From Bolinopsis microptera (Eukaryota > Ctenophora > Tentaculata > Lobata > Bolinopsidae), in NCBI RefSeq assembly GCF_026151205.1, contig NC_087075.1:8173303-8237302 (forward strand): a stretch of DNA of 64,000 nt, written 5' to 3'. Position numbers and translations under genes: made by a program. Shown here piece after piece: positions 43,001 through 58,000 of this stretch (the first letter of the stretch is position 1; each line of letters starts with the position of its first letter). The notes below the pieces were generated by a model. That model made no database searches. It worked only from the letters and a program-made list of their open reading frames with translations, and was not told the origin of the DNA.

Positions 43001-46000
43001 CATTATATATAAACTTATATATAAGTATATATATATATATTTACATTTAAATGTAGCCAAGCAAAATTAATTCCCACTCGAAAACCATCTAGGAATCCCC
43101 ACTATAAGGAATTTACGATTCAATTCAAACTAACAACTGTTAGTTGAACTACACTATACATTACCTCATAGGCGAGTAAACCGCTACCAGTCTATCCACA
43201 GCGATAGGAAGAACAGAGGACAAGTTAACTGTGAACAGATAGCTCCCTATCAGTGGGATGGCGGTGCACATTACTCCTTCATCTCTACCGAAGAAGTAGT
43301 CTGGGGAGAGAGCAGTTTTAGAGATCCTAACAAAAGTGGAACGCCACCTTCACCAGACACCATATGCGATCTTTTTAAGGAGAATGGATACTTTATGAAG
43401 AAATTTATGGAAGAAAATTTATGGAAGAAATTTATGGAAAAAATTTCTAAAATATGAGGGAGGGGATTTTTTAGACGTTTTGAACTTTATAAATGCATTT
43501 AAGCCCAACTTCCACTCCTCCCTTCCTCCGCAAGAGGTTAAACTGAGATCTAACCTCAACCTTTACTTACTAGGAGCGGTAAAAGCAACTCCCCACAATG
43601 AGAAGGCCAGATCACTGCAGGCTAAGTTGATGTAGGCTTGATGGTAGGACTTCTTATATCGGCCCTTGATACAGAACAGAGACACCAAACTAGCGTTTAT
43701 CAGAACTGAACTACCTGCCGGAGTTGGAACATTTTCTTAGTTTATTTAATTTTAACAGGATAACCCAGTCTCCGCCCTTGAAAGGGAGCTTAATACTCTG
43801 ATATAAGACTATATTATGGACCAGTTCCATTATTTCCTGGTATTGACTACTCTAACATGTTTAATACACCGGTAAATTCAGTTGTAATGCTTCCGAGAGA
43901 GTCCTTAAAACAGTTACAGTATTATATTACTTAAGTTATAATACACTTTACACTGAATGGAGCCTTACAACCTTTAGTAAAACCCTCGTATCTTATCAAA
44001 GATATTATTAGTACTATGGTTACTATGGTAATAAAATCACCCGGGTATTCAGCTGAAAGTTATAATGCAACTGCAAGGGTATTCTAGGACAATGTGAATC
44101 CTAGACAAAGGAATCCTAGACAAGAGGATCCTAGGACAATGTATTGAGTTTGTAAATAATTGATCTTTGAGGTGCAGATCTTAAATCTTTAAATTAAGTT
44201 TCTCAACAAATCGCAACTTTAATCATGGCTAAAATAAATATTCCTCACATACATGGTGAATTGATCAAAACGTACCGATGAGAAATAGTAGAGCGATACC
44301 AAGCCATCTCCAAGTTTGTCTACTCATACCGCCTTGAGCAGTAACCATGGCAACAGTACCAAACATTTCCCCAATGCTTGAATTACTCATCCTATAGGGA
44401 ATGTATGTGAGGTAATTTGTAAATGAAGATTTAATGTTCTATATTCGATAAAAAAGTGCAAATCCATGATATGATGTCGACGGCTGTTCTCAAAAAATAA
44501 AATACTAGTTTAATTACCTGTTAGTAGAACTAGTTTGACTAACCGACTCTTTAGACACTAACTAATTAAACAAACAGCTAACTTATACATACCTAACAAT
44601 CCAGACCCCGACTGACTCTAACTTGAAAACAAACTGAACACTTGTAACAGAACCGGAATCAATGATTCCGGGAATCATGGAAACACTGAGTTCCCAGAAC
44701 TATGGTAACTGACAACCCAAGTTCTGGTTCACGCAACCATGAAGAGATATTTAGATTAATTATATTCTATTTACACGCTATGAATTGTGTTAGACTTTCT
44801 CCAGATCAGATTACGGACGCTTCACTTCACTTGCAATGGAATTGTAGGACAGGTACCGGCTCAGCTAATTTGACAGTTTAAAATAGGTGCTTATTTGACA
44901 GGTTCTAGATATATTTTAGTGCAAGTTGGATTTCTGCAGATCACAATTTGACTTTTGTGAGAAATATTTGGATTCGGTAGAAGGTGGTCATTAAGAATTC
45001 CCGACCATTTCTCTGCAATTTCTCAAATATGCATCGGAGAATGAGATTTCATCGAAATTATAGCTTCTCCCAGTGAATAGTATTAAAACTGTTAGGATTC
45101 TAATTAAAAACAAATTTATATAACTAGATCAAATACGCGTACCTACCGAATGAAATAAATATGTTGTAAGTCAATAACAAACGAGCTAGTAACTTCGGTA
45201 TTGATTGAGAATCTTGGTATTTAAATTTGAATAGAGGCTTCACAAAGTTTTGAGGATTCAAAATGAATCAATACTAATTGTTAAATAAACTTGTACAAAA
45301 CAATACTATTTGTTTTTAACTGATTCGAAAATCAGGGTCTCCAGTACTCCAGTACGGAGCAAGCAGAGTTCCGTGTGATAATCTAACAAAATAAGTCAGA
45401 AGTAGAATCATATAACATTACAATTCACGCATCAAGCGCGTTTTTGCCCAAGGGTATTCTATGAAATGAAATAAATTCCAAGTCAAGCGGTTATTGCGAT
45501 ACGATTAAAACTTTAAAACAATTCTCAAAATTTTCGAGTCAACAAGCTGAGCCACGGGAAAGCGCTAAAAGATTTCTTTTGCAACAAATAATCGCAGTAG
45601 TAATAAAAAATCAAAAAATGTGCTTTAAACCTTAAACCTTAAATAATAAAATAGTGAAAACAGAACTAGTCAAGAATAGCTATGAGTGCAAATAAATCGC
45701 ACAGAAAAATGTTTGATCAAGAATTAGGTGCTATAGCATTTCTTAGGACATTAAAATATGAAACACACGTTTGCTAAAATTATTTGTTACATAGTAGTGT
45801 TGAAAGTTTTAAAATTTTAGTTATATATAGATTGTAGATATATGGCGATCCCACCCTTTCAGATGATAGTTCAGGCGTAAATAAAACTATTTGATAACTC
45901 AAAATCCCCGCAGATGTGAAGTTTGCTTCAACGTACATGCACTTTGTTGAAGTAACGTGATACTTCACACGTTGCTTAAACACCTGTTAGTTAGTGAGCC

Positions 46001-49000
46001 CCAAATTCGGTTGACATGAGAACACTGGTGCTACTGCTGCATTCCTAACGCATTCCTAAACTTAATTCTCAAGTTTCCACACCTTCTGGCACGTGCGAGT
46101 GGAGCAAGTGAGAGGGGCCAGATGTTCAGTTGTTAATCAAACTATTTCGGTATGAAAAACACCTAGTGTAAGGAGTACAAAATCCTACTCCTCGACAAAA
46201 TTAAAACAGCGAGATTTAAAGTGTTGGTGATTCTGTGATCAATTTCGGAGAAACTATAACTCCTGGAAATCCGAAATATCAAGATTTATTTGCACCTCAA
46301 CGGGTTCAGAGAGAGAAATTCTCTCTCTTTAACTGTGGAAAGAAGATGAATTAGAATTGGGGGAGAGAGAAATGTGCAGCAGCAGTTTGAAAGTTTAATT
46401 TCAAACAGTTCATTAATCTAGTTGACTTGGAGAGGTGGAGTGAAATATGTATCGTTTACATAATATGTTCAATATACTCAACGTTGTTGATTTCATATTC
46501 TCTCGAATATCCTGTACACCACTGACACTGCGACTAAAGGCACTAATGACAAATAAAACAATAACAAAGTAACAAAAATAGCCAATATTTCGGTACACCA
46601 TATTCAACAATATACTCAAAGATATTTACTAAGAGCTTAATTACAGTATCTCTGATCTTGCACCTTTACGTCCGGTACAGTACGCAGCTTTATAGTCATT
46701 TTACTGATCCATTAATACCCAGATAAACGGACAACGGGACGAGAAAAGTAAAACCACCTACTAGCCGATTCAGAGAATAATAAAACGATACAGCAGACAG
46801 CTATCCTCTGTAACACAATTCAATAGTTCTCGAGAGTTGAGTACTCTTTTGTTGTTCCTTTAAGCAACAACAAAAAAGTTGCTTGTCATTAACTGATACT
46901 GATGTGGTTGATAAAAACTAATGCTATGATAGAACTTGCGTTAAACACAACGCTGCGTTGTAAGGGATGGCGAGCTTTGATATTTTAGCCTCAGTAGCCA
47001 ATGAAAATACCCGATACCGCGACTAAAGTGACCAATAGGTTTTAAGGTGGTTTGGCAGATCCATGAATAACATCACGTGATCCATGAATAATATCACGTG
47101 ATATACAAATAAAATTAGGTGGTAGGTCCACAGTATAATGGAATTCTACCCTGGAGAATGGTAGCTTAATCTAGATTGGGCGAGAAAGTGGTGTCTGGCA
47201 GCATAAAGTATAGCGTCCTGGAGGGGGGTTCTTAAAACATATACCTTATACGTCCTGGAGGGGGGTTCTTAAAACATATAGCTTATACGTCCTGGAGGGG
47301 GTTCTTAAAACATATAGCTTATACGTCCTGGAGGGGGGTTCTTAAAACATATAGCTTATACGTCCTGGAGGGGGGTTCTTAGAACATATAGCTTATACGT
47401 CCTGGAGGGGGGTTCTTAAAACATATAGCTTATACGTCCTGGAGGGGGTTCTTAAAACATATACCTTATACGGTGGAGAGTCAGGCTAAGGGCTGAGAAA
47501 TGAGACATTCAACAAGTTTAATGGAGCACTGTCGAGCTAAGCAAATATTTAGCAAATATTTTTAATGGAGACTGTTGATTAGTTGAATATTCGAATGTTC
47601 TGTTTAGCTGAGTACTAGCTGGTTCATATATTTGCAAACCTTTTACCGGTCCACACGATCTAGTCCTAACTCAAGAGTAACTTTAGAAGCGTTACCAGTG
47701 GTGAAATAAATGAGTTGAATGAACGAGTGTACTTCATAGCTGCGGAGACCAGGTAACATTGGTCAATCAGAGTCCATGATTTATAGCAAGTGGAACACTA
47801 AATATTGTGTGCTAAACCCACTGAGATGATCGTTAAGATCAAGAAACGAACCCTTTACTTAGATACTGATACAGGAGTACAGCTACAGGGCATTACAACA
47901 TTATTACGTGTTCTAAAGAAGGGATATATTTTAGTAATTTCGTTAGCCAGATTCACGGCAAGTTTGCGCAGTTTTTTGTATACTAGTATAGCCTGTGAAG
48001 ATTTAAAAAAGGTGTTTCAACGATGCTTTGGATTGTCAAAATCAGCTTCAGGCAAGTATTTTCATAGCGAGTAATCACTTCGAAGTTCGAACGATAATAT
48101 TGAATATTCATTAGAGTCACAATGTAACTACAGCCTTCGGACAACATAGAATTATAAGATGACCCCGACTCGAATTTAGAAATCTCACTCGGTCAGCTGC
48201 ATCTTTAAAACTTACAACTACATACTCGAAGAAAAATACCGAACATTAGAACGAACCGATAATAAAGTACCGAATATGCGTAATATACCGAATCCGGACT
48301 ATCTGAAACCCGTATCATACGTCTCAAGTAGTGAAACATAGCTTCAAGTAAATAACTTAATGATAAAGTTAAATAACTTTAATAAATGTTAATATAACAT
48401 AAACTAACACAACACAACATCTATAACACAAAATAACGAGGTTTACTACACAATTACGGTTAGCGAGTACCAGGGTTATAAAAAGCAATATCCCCTGATA
48501 AGAGAAACCTTATCTAAGTACTCAGTACTCCTGATATAATATACACGGCCAGTTACAACATGTCTGATATACCCCTTACATAACCAGTCACTGAGTTGGT
48601 ACTACGGTTACTATTGTAACCACCGTTATTATGCTTACTATCGGGCGTCTTTACTATGGTTACCATAGTTACCACTATAGATTACCACGAACATGAGAGA
48701 TGCAGTGGGAAGCCTTAGCACTTGCTTAGCATACAAAAACTAGGAGAATTCGAATAATACATTTTAAAAGTTTCATTGTAAAATTTTCTTTAATTATAAA
48801 TGTATAACTGCCAAGAAAACAGTTACATTTGAAAACCGGAGTAATATAAGCGTTGATAACAGCACGAAAAGCAAGCTGCTAATTATAACTTATTAAATTG
48901 GTAACCATGGGCGACAGCCTATTACTATGATAATTGGTGGTAACAGACTATTACTATGGTAACCAGATAAGCGTATGCTACTATGGTAACCAGGTAACCA

Positions 49001-52000
49001 TATTATAACAGCTTGTTAAAACACGAGATGAGGAATACCGGCTCAGACACCCAAGAGATTTGGAGATTTATGGCGGACAGATAATATCTTAGTATAAAGA
49101 CAGCGCGTCAATCGTTCATAAAAAAGCACTTTGGACTCTCCCAAAGAGATGTCTTGAGACGGAGCAATGGGAAATAGTACCATTTATGATAAAATGATAA
49201 GCTGATAGACATCAAAGAAATATAAAATAAGAATATCGAGGTCCGAGGAGACCGATCAGTGATCACATACTGATGGTTAACATGCGTGGTAAAGTTAAAG
49301 GTCACATATTACAGGGGAGGGGATCTGGGAGAGGAGGTTATACAGTAAATTGTAAAACCTCGCTAATGAATTTATCCAGAGAAAGTGAATAGAAAATGAA
49401 AAAAAGTGATTGATGAAGATGAACTGAGAAAAGCGGAATTGAAGTACAAGTGCTCAGGATCGTGAGGCTTTAAAATGCCCATTTCTACCGTCGATGAACA
49501 CGGAGTTCCGTATTTGAACAATTAAATTGGAAATCAAATAACAAACGAAAACAAGCAAACGAACCCCATGCTACATTGGTTTGAACCCACATCACACAAA
49601 TCTATATTTCGATCATTTAATACTTAAGTCATTTCTGAGCTTTTTGTCTTTGTTGTATGACAGAAATGAGCTTCTTGCAAGTTATTTCGATTGCATGAAG
49701 GTTTAGACAACTTTAGAACTATTTTACGAGAAATAAAATAAGTAATTTTAAATTTCACAAATTGGAATGCGCGCGTAGGCGCGCGCTGTCATGGTGGATA
49801 TGAAATGATGTTTTTTTATTAGGCTGAAAACGTTCGGAGTATTAAATTTAAAATCTCAATATTGCCATAGTGTCGCGCGGATATGCTGATGTTCTGTTCA
49901 GTTTTATCAATCAGTGTTTACAGATCTATTTTGAAACCTGAGGAGTTCAGTTTTTTGTTCGCGTACTGCTGTAATATCATGCCCGTCCCAATCGAGTGAT
50001 AAAATTAAAATAGAACAAATAGCTCCAGCCTCCAATCTACGATAGGATAAATTTCAAGAAAAGTTATCAAAAGTGTCAAGTTTTGTGTACAAGAAAAACC
50101 TGTAAGCCTGGTTGAAGTCCCATGTAACATGTTTAGGATCCTGATATATCAGGTTTGTGGTGATCTTGTTATTGGTCTCTGTCTTGGACGCTGTGGAATA
50201 TCCTAAATTAAGTGGGTCCCAGACATTTTAGTAACTGTCAGTAATATTCTCTATGAAGTTTTTAAAAACTACAAAGAGCTCAAAATTACAGTTTCTATTT
50301 CAGGAACTGACAACAGAACGATCAACGACGCCCAAAACTCCTCAGGGACATAATATAGGGAATGCTATCGATCAAGTGTGCAAAACTTCGTCCTGTATTA
50401 TTATATGAGTGTGGTTATATATAGTGTATGGTTTGAATATCTCGATATATTTTACTAGTCAAAAGGTATGAGACAGTTTATTAAGTTTTTCTATATCTCC
50501 ATAGCAACGTAATTCTTACTTTCTTATCGCTTGAATATATTATCCTCATAACATCCTCATAACCAGAAAGTAGAAAGTCAATTCATAAAAACAGTGTCAC
50601 CGAATAATGATCTAACCTTAACTTTACTTGTAACTATGGATACAAGACATTTAATGAGTTTAGAATTGAAGAAAATTCCTGTTCCTTTGACGCAACGCCG
50701 AAACTTCATTGGCATGAGATTTGAATATACTCGATTCTCACATTTCAGAAAGTTCTTGGGAAGAAGCTGATAACATTTTGGTTATCGATACTATGTTATC
50801 AACAAGCCCACTTCCTCAAATTGTAACAATGTTCCTAGGTATGTCGCAGAAGTAAAGGTGAACCCCACATCTTTATCAGACCACAGCTTGGTCGAAATTC
50901 AGCTTGGTTTTAATATGACTGGAAGAAAGAAGAACGAAACCAGCAAGATCGACCCAAACTCTTTCAGGGCAGTTGACTATCACAAAGCCGATTTTGTGGC
51001 AATCAGTGATTGCCTTCAGAAAGTCGACTGGCTGAAGCTCTGGGAACTCTGTGACGAGGACTTGAACGCTTTTCTGGAATTGTTCAAGCTAACAGTGCTC
51101 CAGATTACCTTGGAGTTCTCCCCAAAGAAAGAGAGTGCAGCGGAGATTACCTCAAGAAAGAGAAGAGGGAATAAGCACGTTTATGTCATGAAAAGAAGAC
51201 GAAGGAAGATGAATGCTAGGATACGTGCATTACAGGAAATGAATCCTAGCTCGAGTTTAATCCCTAAACTGAAAACGGAGGTTTCACTGCTGTGTTACTC
51301 CATACAGGAAGGGACCCTTGAGAAACTGAACAAAAAAGAACTCCGGGCAGTCGATGCAATAAAGAAGAACCCCAAATACTTCTTTTCGTATGCCAAGCGT
51401 CTCCAGAAGACCAGATCTACGATCCCGGTGTTGAGAGATGAGACTGGGGCATTAGTGGACGACCCCAGTATCAAGGCAGAGTTACTTCAGAAGCAGTACC
51501 AGAAGGTATTTAGTAACCTTATGAGTGCCGATATTGATGAATGTATGAAGAGCCAAGGATTACCTCAGGGACTGGATTCCGGATTCAACGAGCTAAGCTT
51601 CACAAGAAAAGATATCATTGAAGCATTAGGAGAACTGGATCCCTATTCAGCCGCACCTGACGGAGAGATTCCTGCTAGGATACTCACAGCCTGCAAAGAA
51701 CAACTTGCAGACCCGCTAACACTCCTCTGGCAGGAATCGTTCAGCAGTGGGTATATACCAGCGGAATTAAAGACCCAATATATCACCCCTATCTATAAGA
51801 AGGGGGACAGAACGGACCCAGCAAACTATAGACCAGTGTCTTTAACCTCGCACATCATAAAGACATTTGAGCGTGTAATCAGAAAAAACCTGGTTCGTCA
51901 TTTGGAAGAGAACATGATGATCAATACGAACCAGCATGGGTTCAGAAAAAAGAGGAGTTGCATGACGCAGCTTCTCAGTCACATCGAACAGATCTACAAA

Positions 52001-55000
52001 TCACTCAACAATGATGAAGAAGTTGATGTGATTTACCTCGACTTTGCCAAAGCTTTTGACAAGGTCGACCATGCAGTGCTGCTAGCCAAGCTTGGTCGAT
52101 ACGGAATTGGTGGTCAGGCTTTAAGGTGGATCAAAGAGTTTTTGCTAAACAGAAAACAAACAGTCGTTGTTGAAGGTCGCAAATCATCCTTCCAGCCAGT
52201 GGCAAGCGGGGTGCCACAAGGGACAGTCCTAGGACCGATCCTATTTATCCTGTACATCAACGATCTGTTGAACAGCATTAGCTATAGTAACGGATTCAGC
52301 TTTGCAGACGACACAAAGCTGATTGGGGCTATCCGAGGAATGAGTAGTGTGGAGTTACTGCAAGATGATCTCAACATAGTCATCGAGTGGTCACATGTTA
52401 ACAACATGGAGCTACACGAACAGAAGTTTGAGGTTGTAAACTACCCCCTGAATGGATCAAAAGCTCTAAGAGAGCTCCCGTTCTACCCAGAGACTGTTGA
52501 GTATACTACACCAAAAGGACACGCAATATCACCACAGGAAACTGTCAGAGACCTTGGAGTGTATGTTAGCAGCAGTAGGTCATGGGGTCCTCATATTGAG
52601 AAGACAGTTCAAGGAGCTAGAAAAATGGCGGCTTGGACATTGAGTGCCTTTAGAGACCGGTCACAAGTAGTCATGCTGACTTTATACAAAAGCATGGTTC
52701 GCTCCAAGCTAGAGTACTGCTGTCCAGTCTGGAACCCTACAAAAGTCACAGAGATACAAAAGCTGGAGACTGTACAGAGATCCTTTACTAGAAAGATATC
52801 TGGCACTGGCTGCCGTGATCTCCAGTACTGGGACAGGCTGAAGAAGCTTAAGTTGATGTCCCTTCAGAGGCGGAGAGAGCGTTATTCTATTATTCATGTA
52901 TGGAAAATTCTTAATGAACATGCTCCAAACGATACGGGCTTCGAGTTCAAGTCTCATCAAAGGCATGGTATTAAGGCAGAGATCCCAGCCATGAACAAAA
53001 ACGCACAGTTGTCGGTAAGAACAGATTACGACAACAGCTTTAGAGTTAGAGCAGCTCAGCTCTTCAACGTGCTCCCATCGGAGCTCCGGAGTATCACATT
53101 GCTAGACAGTTTCAAAGTTGGTCTAGGCAGATTTATGGAACAGTACCCAGACACAACACCGGTTCCGGGATACACTCCGACAAACGATAACTCAATGCTG
53201 AGCTGGAGGAGGACGCACTCGATGCAGTTGTCCTGAGCACTCACCAAAACGTACCAAAACGTACGTACAGTGAAGATTTAACTTACCGGACCACCAGAGA
53301 ATCTCCTTTCTGTTAGCTGCACCAGCTGTACTGTGTATCGTTACTGACTTTATCTGTAGACCTGACACGCGTGGTTGATAGTGTCAACATTGTTCAAAAT
53401 CTCAAATCAAACATATTTAGATGGCAGAGTCAATTACCATAATCCCGATGACCCCACTCCTATTCCTCCTCGTGCAGTAACTAAGAACTCAAAGAACGAC
53501 TGATAAAGCTACCAGAAGTTGCTCTTAGTTACTAGTAGTTTCATTAAGTTACCACGTCTTGTGAACATTTATTAATCCTGGTAGTAACCGATAGTTACCC
53601 TTGGTTACGCCTGATTACCCTTAGTAACCAAAAGTTACCCCTGATTACCACCAGCAACCAATATTTACCCTTAGTAACTAATAGTTACCCCTGGTATTAA
53701 CCAACAGTTACCCCTAGTAACCAATAGTTACCCCTGGTTACCCCTAGTTACCGGTAGTTGCTCCATAGTAACAGTTATCCCATTTCCCCTCAGCGCAGTT
53801 GTTAAAAGTATGGTAATCATGTCTCCAGGTAGCGAGATAAAACCTCACTATCTTCTGACTCTGGTCTTGTTTCTTGTGAAGCTCCTGGTAACCGAATATA
53901 ATCCCTGGGGAGGAATTAAAGTGAGATTTAGTGGCCGAGGGATAAGCGCTGGTTTTATGATATCTTGGATAATTTACGATTGAAAGAATGTCAACAAGCA
54001 TTCCGTTACTTCTGGCATTCATTGTCAACTTGGAGTGTCTGATTCAATCTCACCTATAGTGCCCGTATCTATGGTAGGGTACCGTTCATTATCTTTAACG
54101 TAAAACGTGCCGTCAAACTGTAACTCTTCAAACCTGAATATTTTCATTTAACTCTGTGGTTAGTAACCAACGGTTACACTTACTACAGTTATATTGGACA
54201 TCGAATATTCACATTTTCACAGCACTGTGTTACAATTACTACAGTTAGCGGACAGACCCACTTTCACCATACTAACATATGGAAAACATATCAAAGAGGG
54301 TGATAATAAGATATCCTTTTCGTAAATTCAATGATTGAGGAATTAGAATTCAATTTTCTTCATCTACAAAATATGTGAAAACAAGAGTAAAGGTGGTGAA
54401 CTGGTTTTAGAAGAGCAGCTCCACAATTTTCAGCAAGGAAATTTCCAGAAGAAATCTCTAGAATGTACCGACCTGGTTTCTCCGAGCAGAGCTACAGGAC
54501 TAGTTAGTTTGGCAGCACTTTCCTCGTACATTAGCGCTTCTAAATCCACATCATGTCCCTTAGACCGGACCCTCCACCGAATATCACCTGGCTCCCTGAC
54601 AAACATTCCAATTACATTCCAATTACATTCCAATTACATTCCAATTACATTCCAATTACATTCCAAATACATTCTAATTAACGTTCCAATGTTACTATTT
54701 ACAATACTTGTTAACTTTATTATTGAAAGTGATATTCCCAGAGGATGCTTTTAAAAATTATTATCTGATAGCCAAAATTTCTAAAGTAAAGTGAGTTACT
54801 CGACCTTAATAAGATACCAGTAAAGAAAGTCATAACGATGATAATATGATCTTGAACTAAAGTAAGTTACAGTAATATCACAATGTACCTGCACTAAAGT
54901 AAGTTACAATAATATCACAATGTACCTGCACTAAAGTAAGTTACAATAATATCACAATGTACCTGCACTAAAGTAAGTTACAATAATATCACAATGTACC

Positions 55001-58000
55001 TGCACTAAAGTAAGTTACAATAATATCACAATGTACCTGCACTAAAGTAAGTTACAATAATATCACAATGTACCTGCACTAAAGTAAGTTACAATAATAA
55101 TATCACAATGTTACAATGTACCTAAAGGTACTAAGATCCATTAGCTGACTGGTAGCGAAGTTGAACTCGCTGACTTCCTTATCAAACGGACAAATATCCT
55201 CGACATCTGCAACTCCGTCTCCGTCAGCATCGGCATCATTTACCTGGGGTAACAATAAATGTAGTTGTCAGCATCGGCATCATTTACCTGGGGTAACATT
55301 AAATGTAGTTGTCAGCATCTGCATCATTTACCTGGGGTAACATTAAATGTAGTTGTCAGCATCGGCATCATTTACCTGGGGTAACATTAAATGTAGTTGT
55401 CAGCATCGGCATCATTTACCTGGGGTAACATTAAATGTAGTTGTCAGCATCGGCATCATTTACCTGGGGTAACATTAAATGTAGTTGTCAGCATCGGCAT
55501 CATTTACCTGGGGTAACAATAAATGTAGTTGTCTGCATCGGCATCATTTACCTGGGGTAACATTAAATGTAGTTGTCAGCATCGGCATCATTTACCTGGG
55601 GTAACATTAAATGTAGTTGTCAGCATCGGCATCATTTACCTGGGGTAACATTAAATGTAGTTGTCAGCATCGGCATCATTTACCTGGGGTAACAATAAAT
55701 GTAGTTATCAGCATCTGCATCATTTACCTGGGGTAACAATAAATGTAGTTGTCAGCATCTGCATCATTTACCTGGGGTAACAATAAATGTAGTTCTTTTT
55801 TGTGTTTTTTTTTTTCAAATTCTTTCCGGTAAGTTAAGGTGTAGCAAAATGGGATATGTTTTTTTAACTATCAACATACAATAACAAAGCGCGAGTTAAT
55901 TAATTTGCAAACTTATATAAAATGCATAAGAAAAATTCAGTTATACTATGTTTGTACAAACAAACAAACAAACGAACATGTACTTAATTACAGTATACTA
56001 CTACCACTAAATTACTACTACTACTCAGTTACCACAGTAGATCACAGTTGGTATCTTTATCAATTATCCCATTGTTTATGTCTATTTCTTTACCTAATAA
56101 TCTTGTGAGCTGACAACTAATTCAATAAATTTTGGCATCGTTTTTCGGTGTTATTGTACAGACAGATCCGTCTGAAAAAATCGATCTGCCGACACACGAA
56201 GCTTTCAGAGGATTTTTGACGTTTTTGAGTCCCATTAGGTGCCCTTTATAGCTGACCAACTTTTCCAAACTTTTCCACGTGTCTTAAGGCCACTTTTTGC
56301 CACTTTACCACTTTTTACCACCTTTCTTGTTTGTCGAATATCTTTAGTTGTGAACATCGTAAAAGGATGCAGATCAATCAAGTGTGTTCATATTTTCAGG
56401 AAGAAAAACTTTTGTTGAAACAATTTTTACGTCAGATAATCAGTTAATTGGATAATTATCAATTAGCTAATTAGCAAAATTCTAAAAAATTTTTATTGGC
56501 TAAAAATGATCGGAATAGCTTAAAACACGGAGAAAAGTAGTTTTTAGAAAAACTTTGAACATTTTTCTCTTAATTTTTTTTTCGAGACTTAAAATTTCTG
56601 AAAATTCAAAATACTTTTTTCCGCCAAAAGTGATCAAATTGCATGAAACGCGAAGAAAAATGCTTTTCAAAAAAAATTAGTGAATTTTTCGTTTCAAGAA
56701 TACCAATATAGTAGTCTCATATCATGAGCAATTCAAGTACCTGTTATGAGAGAACACTGCTGCTGAGAAAAATTTGGATTATGAGATTTAGTTTAGGAAG
56801 CACTGGGTCATTTTAAGGAAATCTATATATAGTGTATATATAGTGTATATATAGTGTATATATATATATTATATATTATACAGTAGTTATATGTTCTTTT
56901 GTTGTACCTTTGCATTAGTATTATAATTTTGGTGTTCAGACTTCAGTAATGTTTTAAAAAGTTTAGTAAATGTTGTTTTCGTAATTATATTTATTCGGGA
57001 CGTTACAGAAGGAATTGATTTAATGTAGTTGGAGGAGTCCCAATTCTCCTCACGTCCATAAATGGAGTTTTCTTTTATCATATTTATAGTATACATTGTA
57101 TAATATACTAGCTTACTTCGTTTTTCGAATTAGTGGGCGTGTTCCACATCTATCTCTCCAGTAACACGTAGCAGTATCAAAACAGCAGCTCGGGTAAATT
57201 ATTAAACGGTAAGTCACGTGTCACAAAGGATATAATCGCAACATCCTGACGCTGTCTGTGTGTTGGGAGTGTATAAGTATTAAAGTATTAATTAAGTAGC
57301 AAGAGGCCATCTATATCATGTTCGTACTGTGATTACAGTCACACAAGGTATAATAGGGGTGAAAAGTTACGTGATAAAAGGAAGGCCACGTGATAAAAGG
57401 TCACGTGATAAAAGGAAGGCCACGTGATAAAAGGTCACGTGATAAAAGGAAGGCCACGTGATAAAAGGTCGCGTGATAAAAGGTCACGTGATAAAAGGAA
57501 GGCCACGTGATAAAAGGTCACGTGATAAAAGGAAGGCCACGTGATAAAAGGTCACGTGATAAAAGGAAGGCCACGTGATAAAAGGAAGGCCAGGCCACGT
57601 GATAAAAGGTCACGTGATAAAAGGAAGGCCACGTGATAAAAGGTCACGTGATAAAAGGAAGGTCACGTGATAAAAGGTCACGTGATAAAAGGAAGGCCAC
57701 GTGATAAAAGGTCACGTGATAAAAGGAAGGCCACGTGATAAAAGGTCACGTGATAAAAGGAAGGCCACGTGATAAAAGGTCACGTGATAAAAGGAAGGCC
57801 ACGTGATAAAAGGAAGGCCACGTGATAAAAGGTCACGTGATAAAAGGAAGGCCACGTGATAAAAGGTCACGTGATAAAAGGAAGGCCACGTGATAAAAGG
57901 TCACGTGATAAAAGGTCACGTGATAAAAGGAAGGCCACGTGATAAAAGGTCACGTGATAAAAGGAAGGCCACGTGATAAAAGGTCACGTGATAAAAGGAA

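Noticed and set aside
47805-48074. 89-residue open frame on the plus strand
   Set aside because: No motif, signal peptide or splice context supports it.
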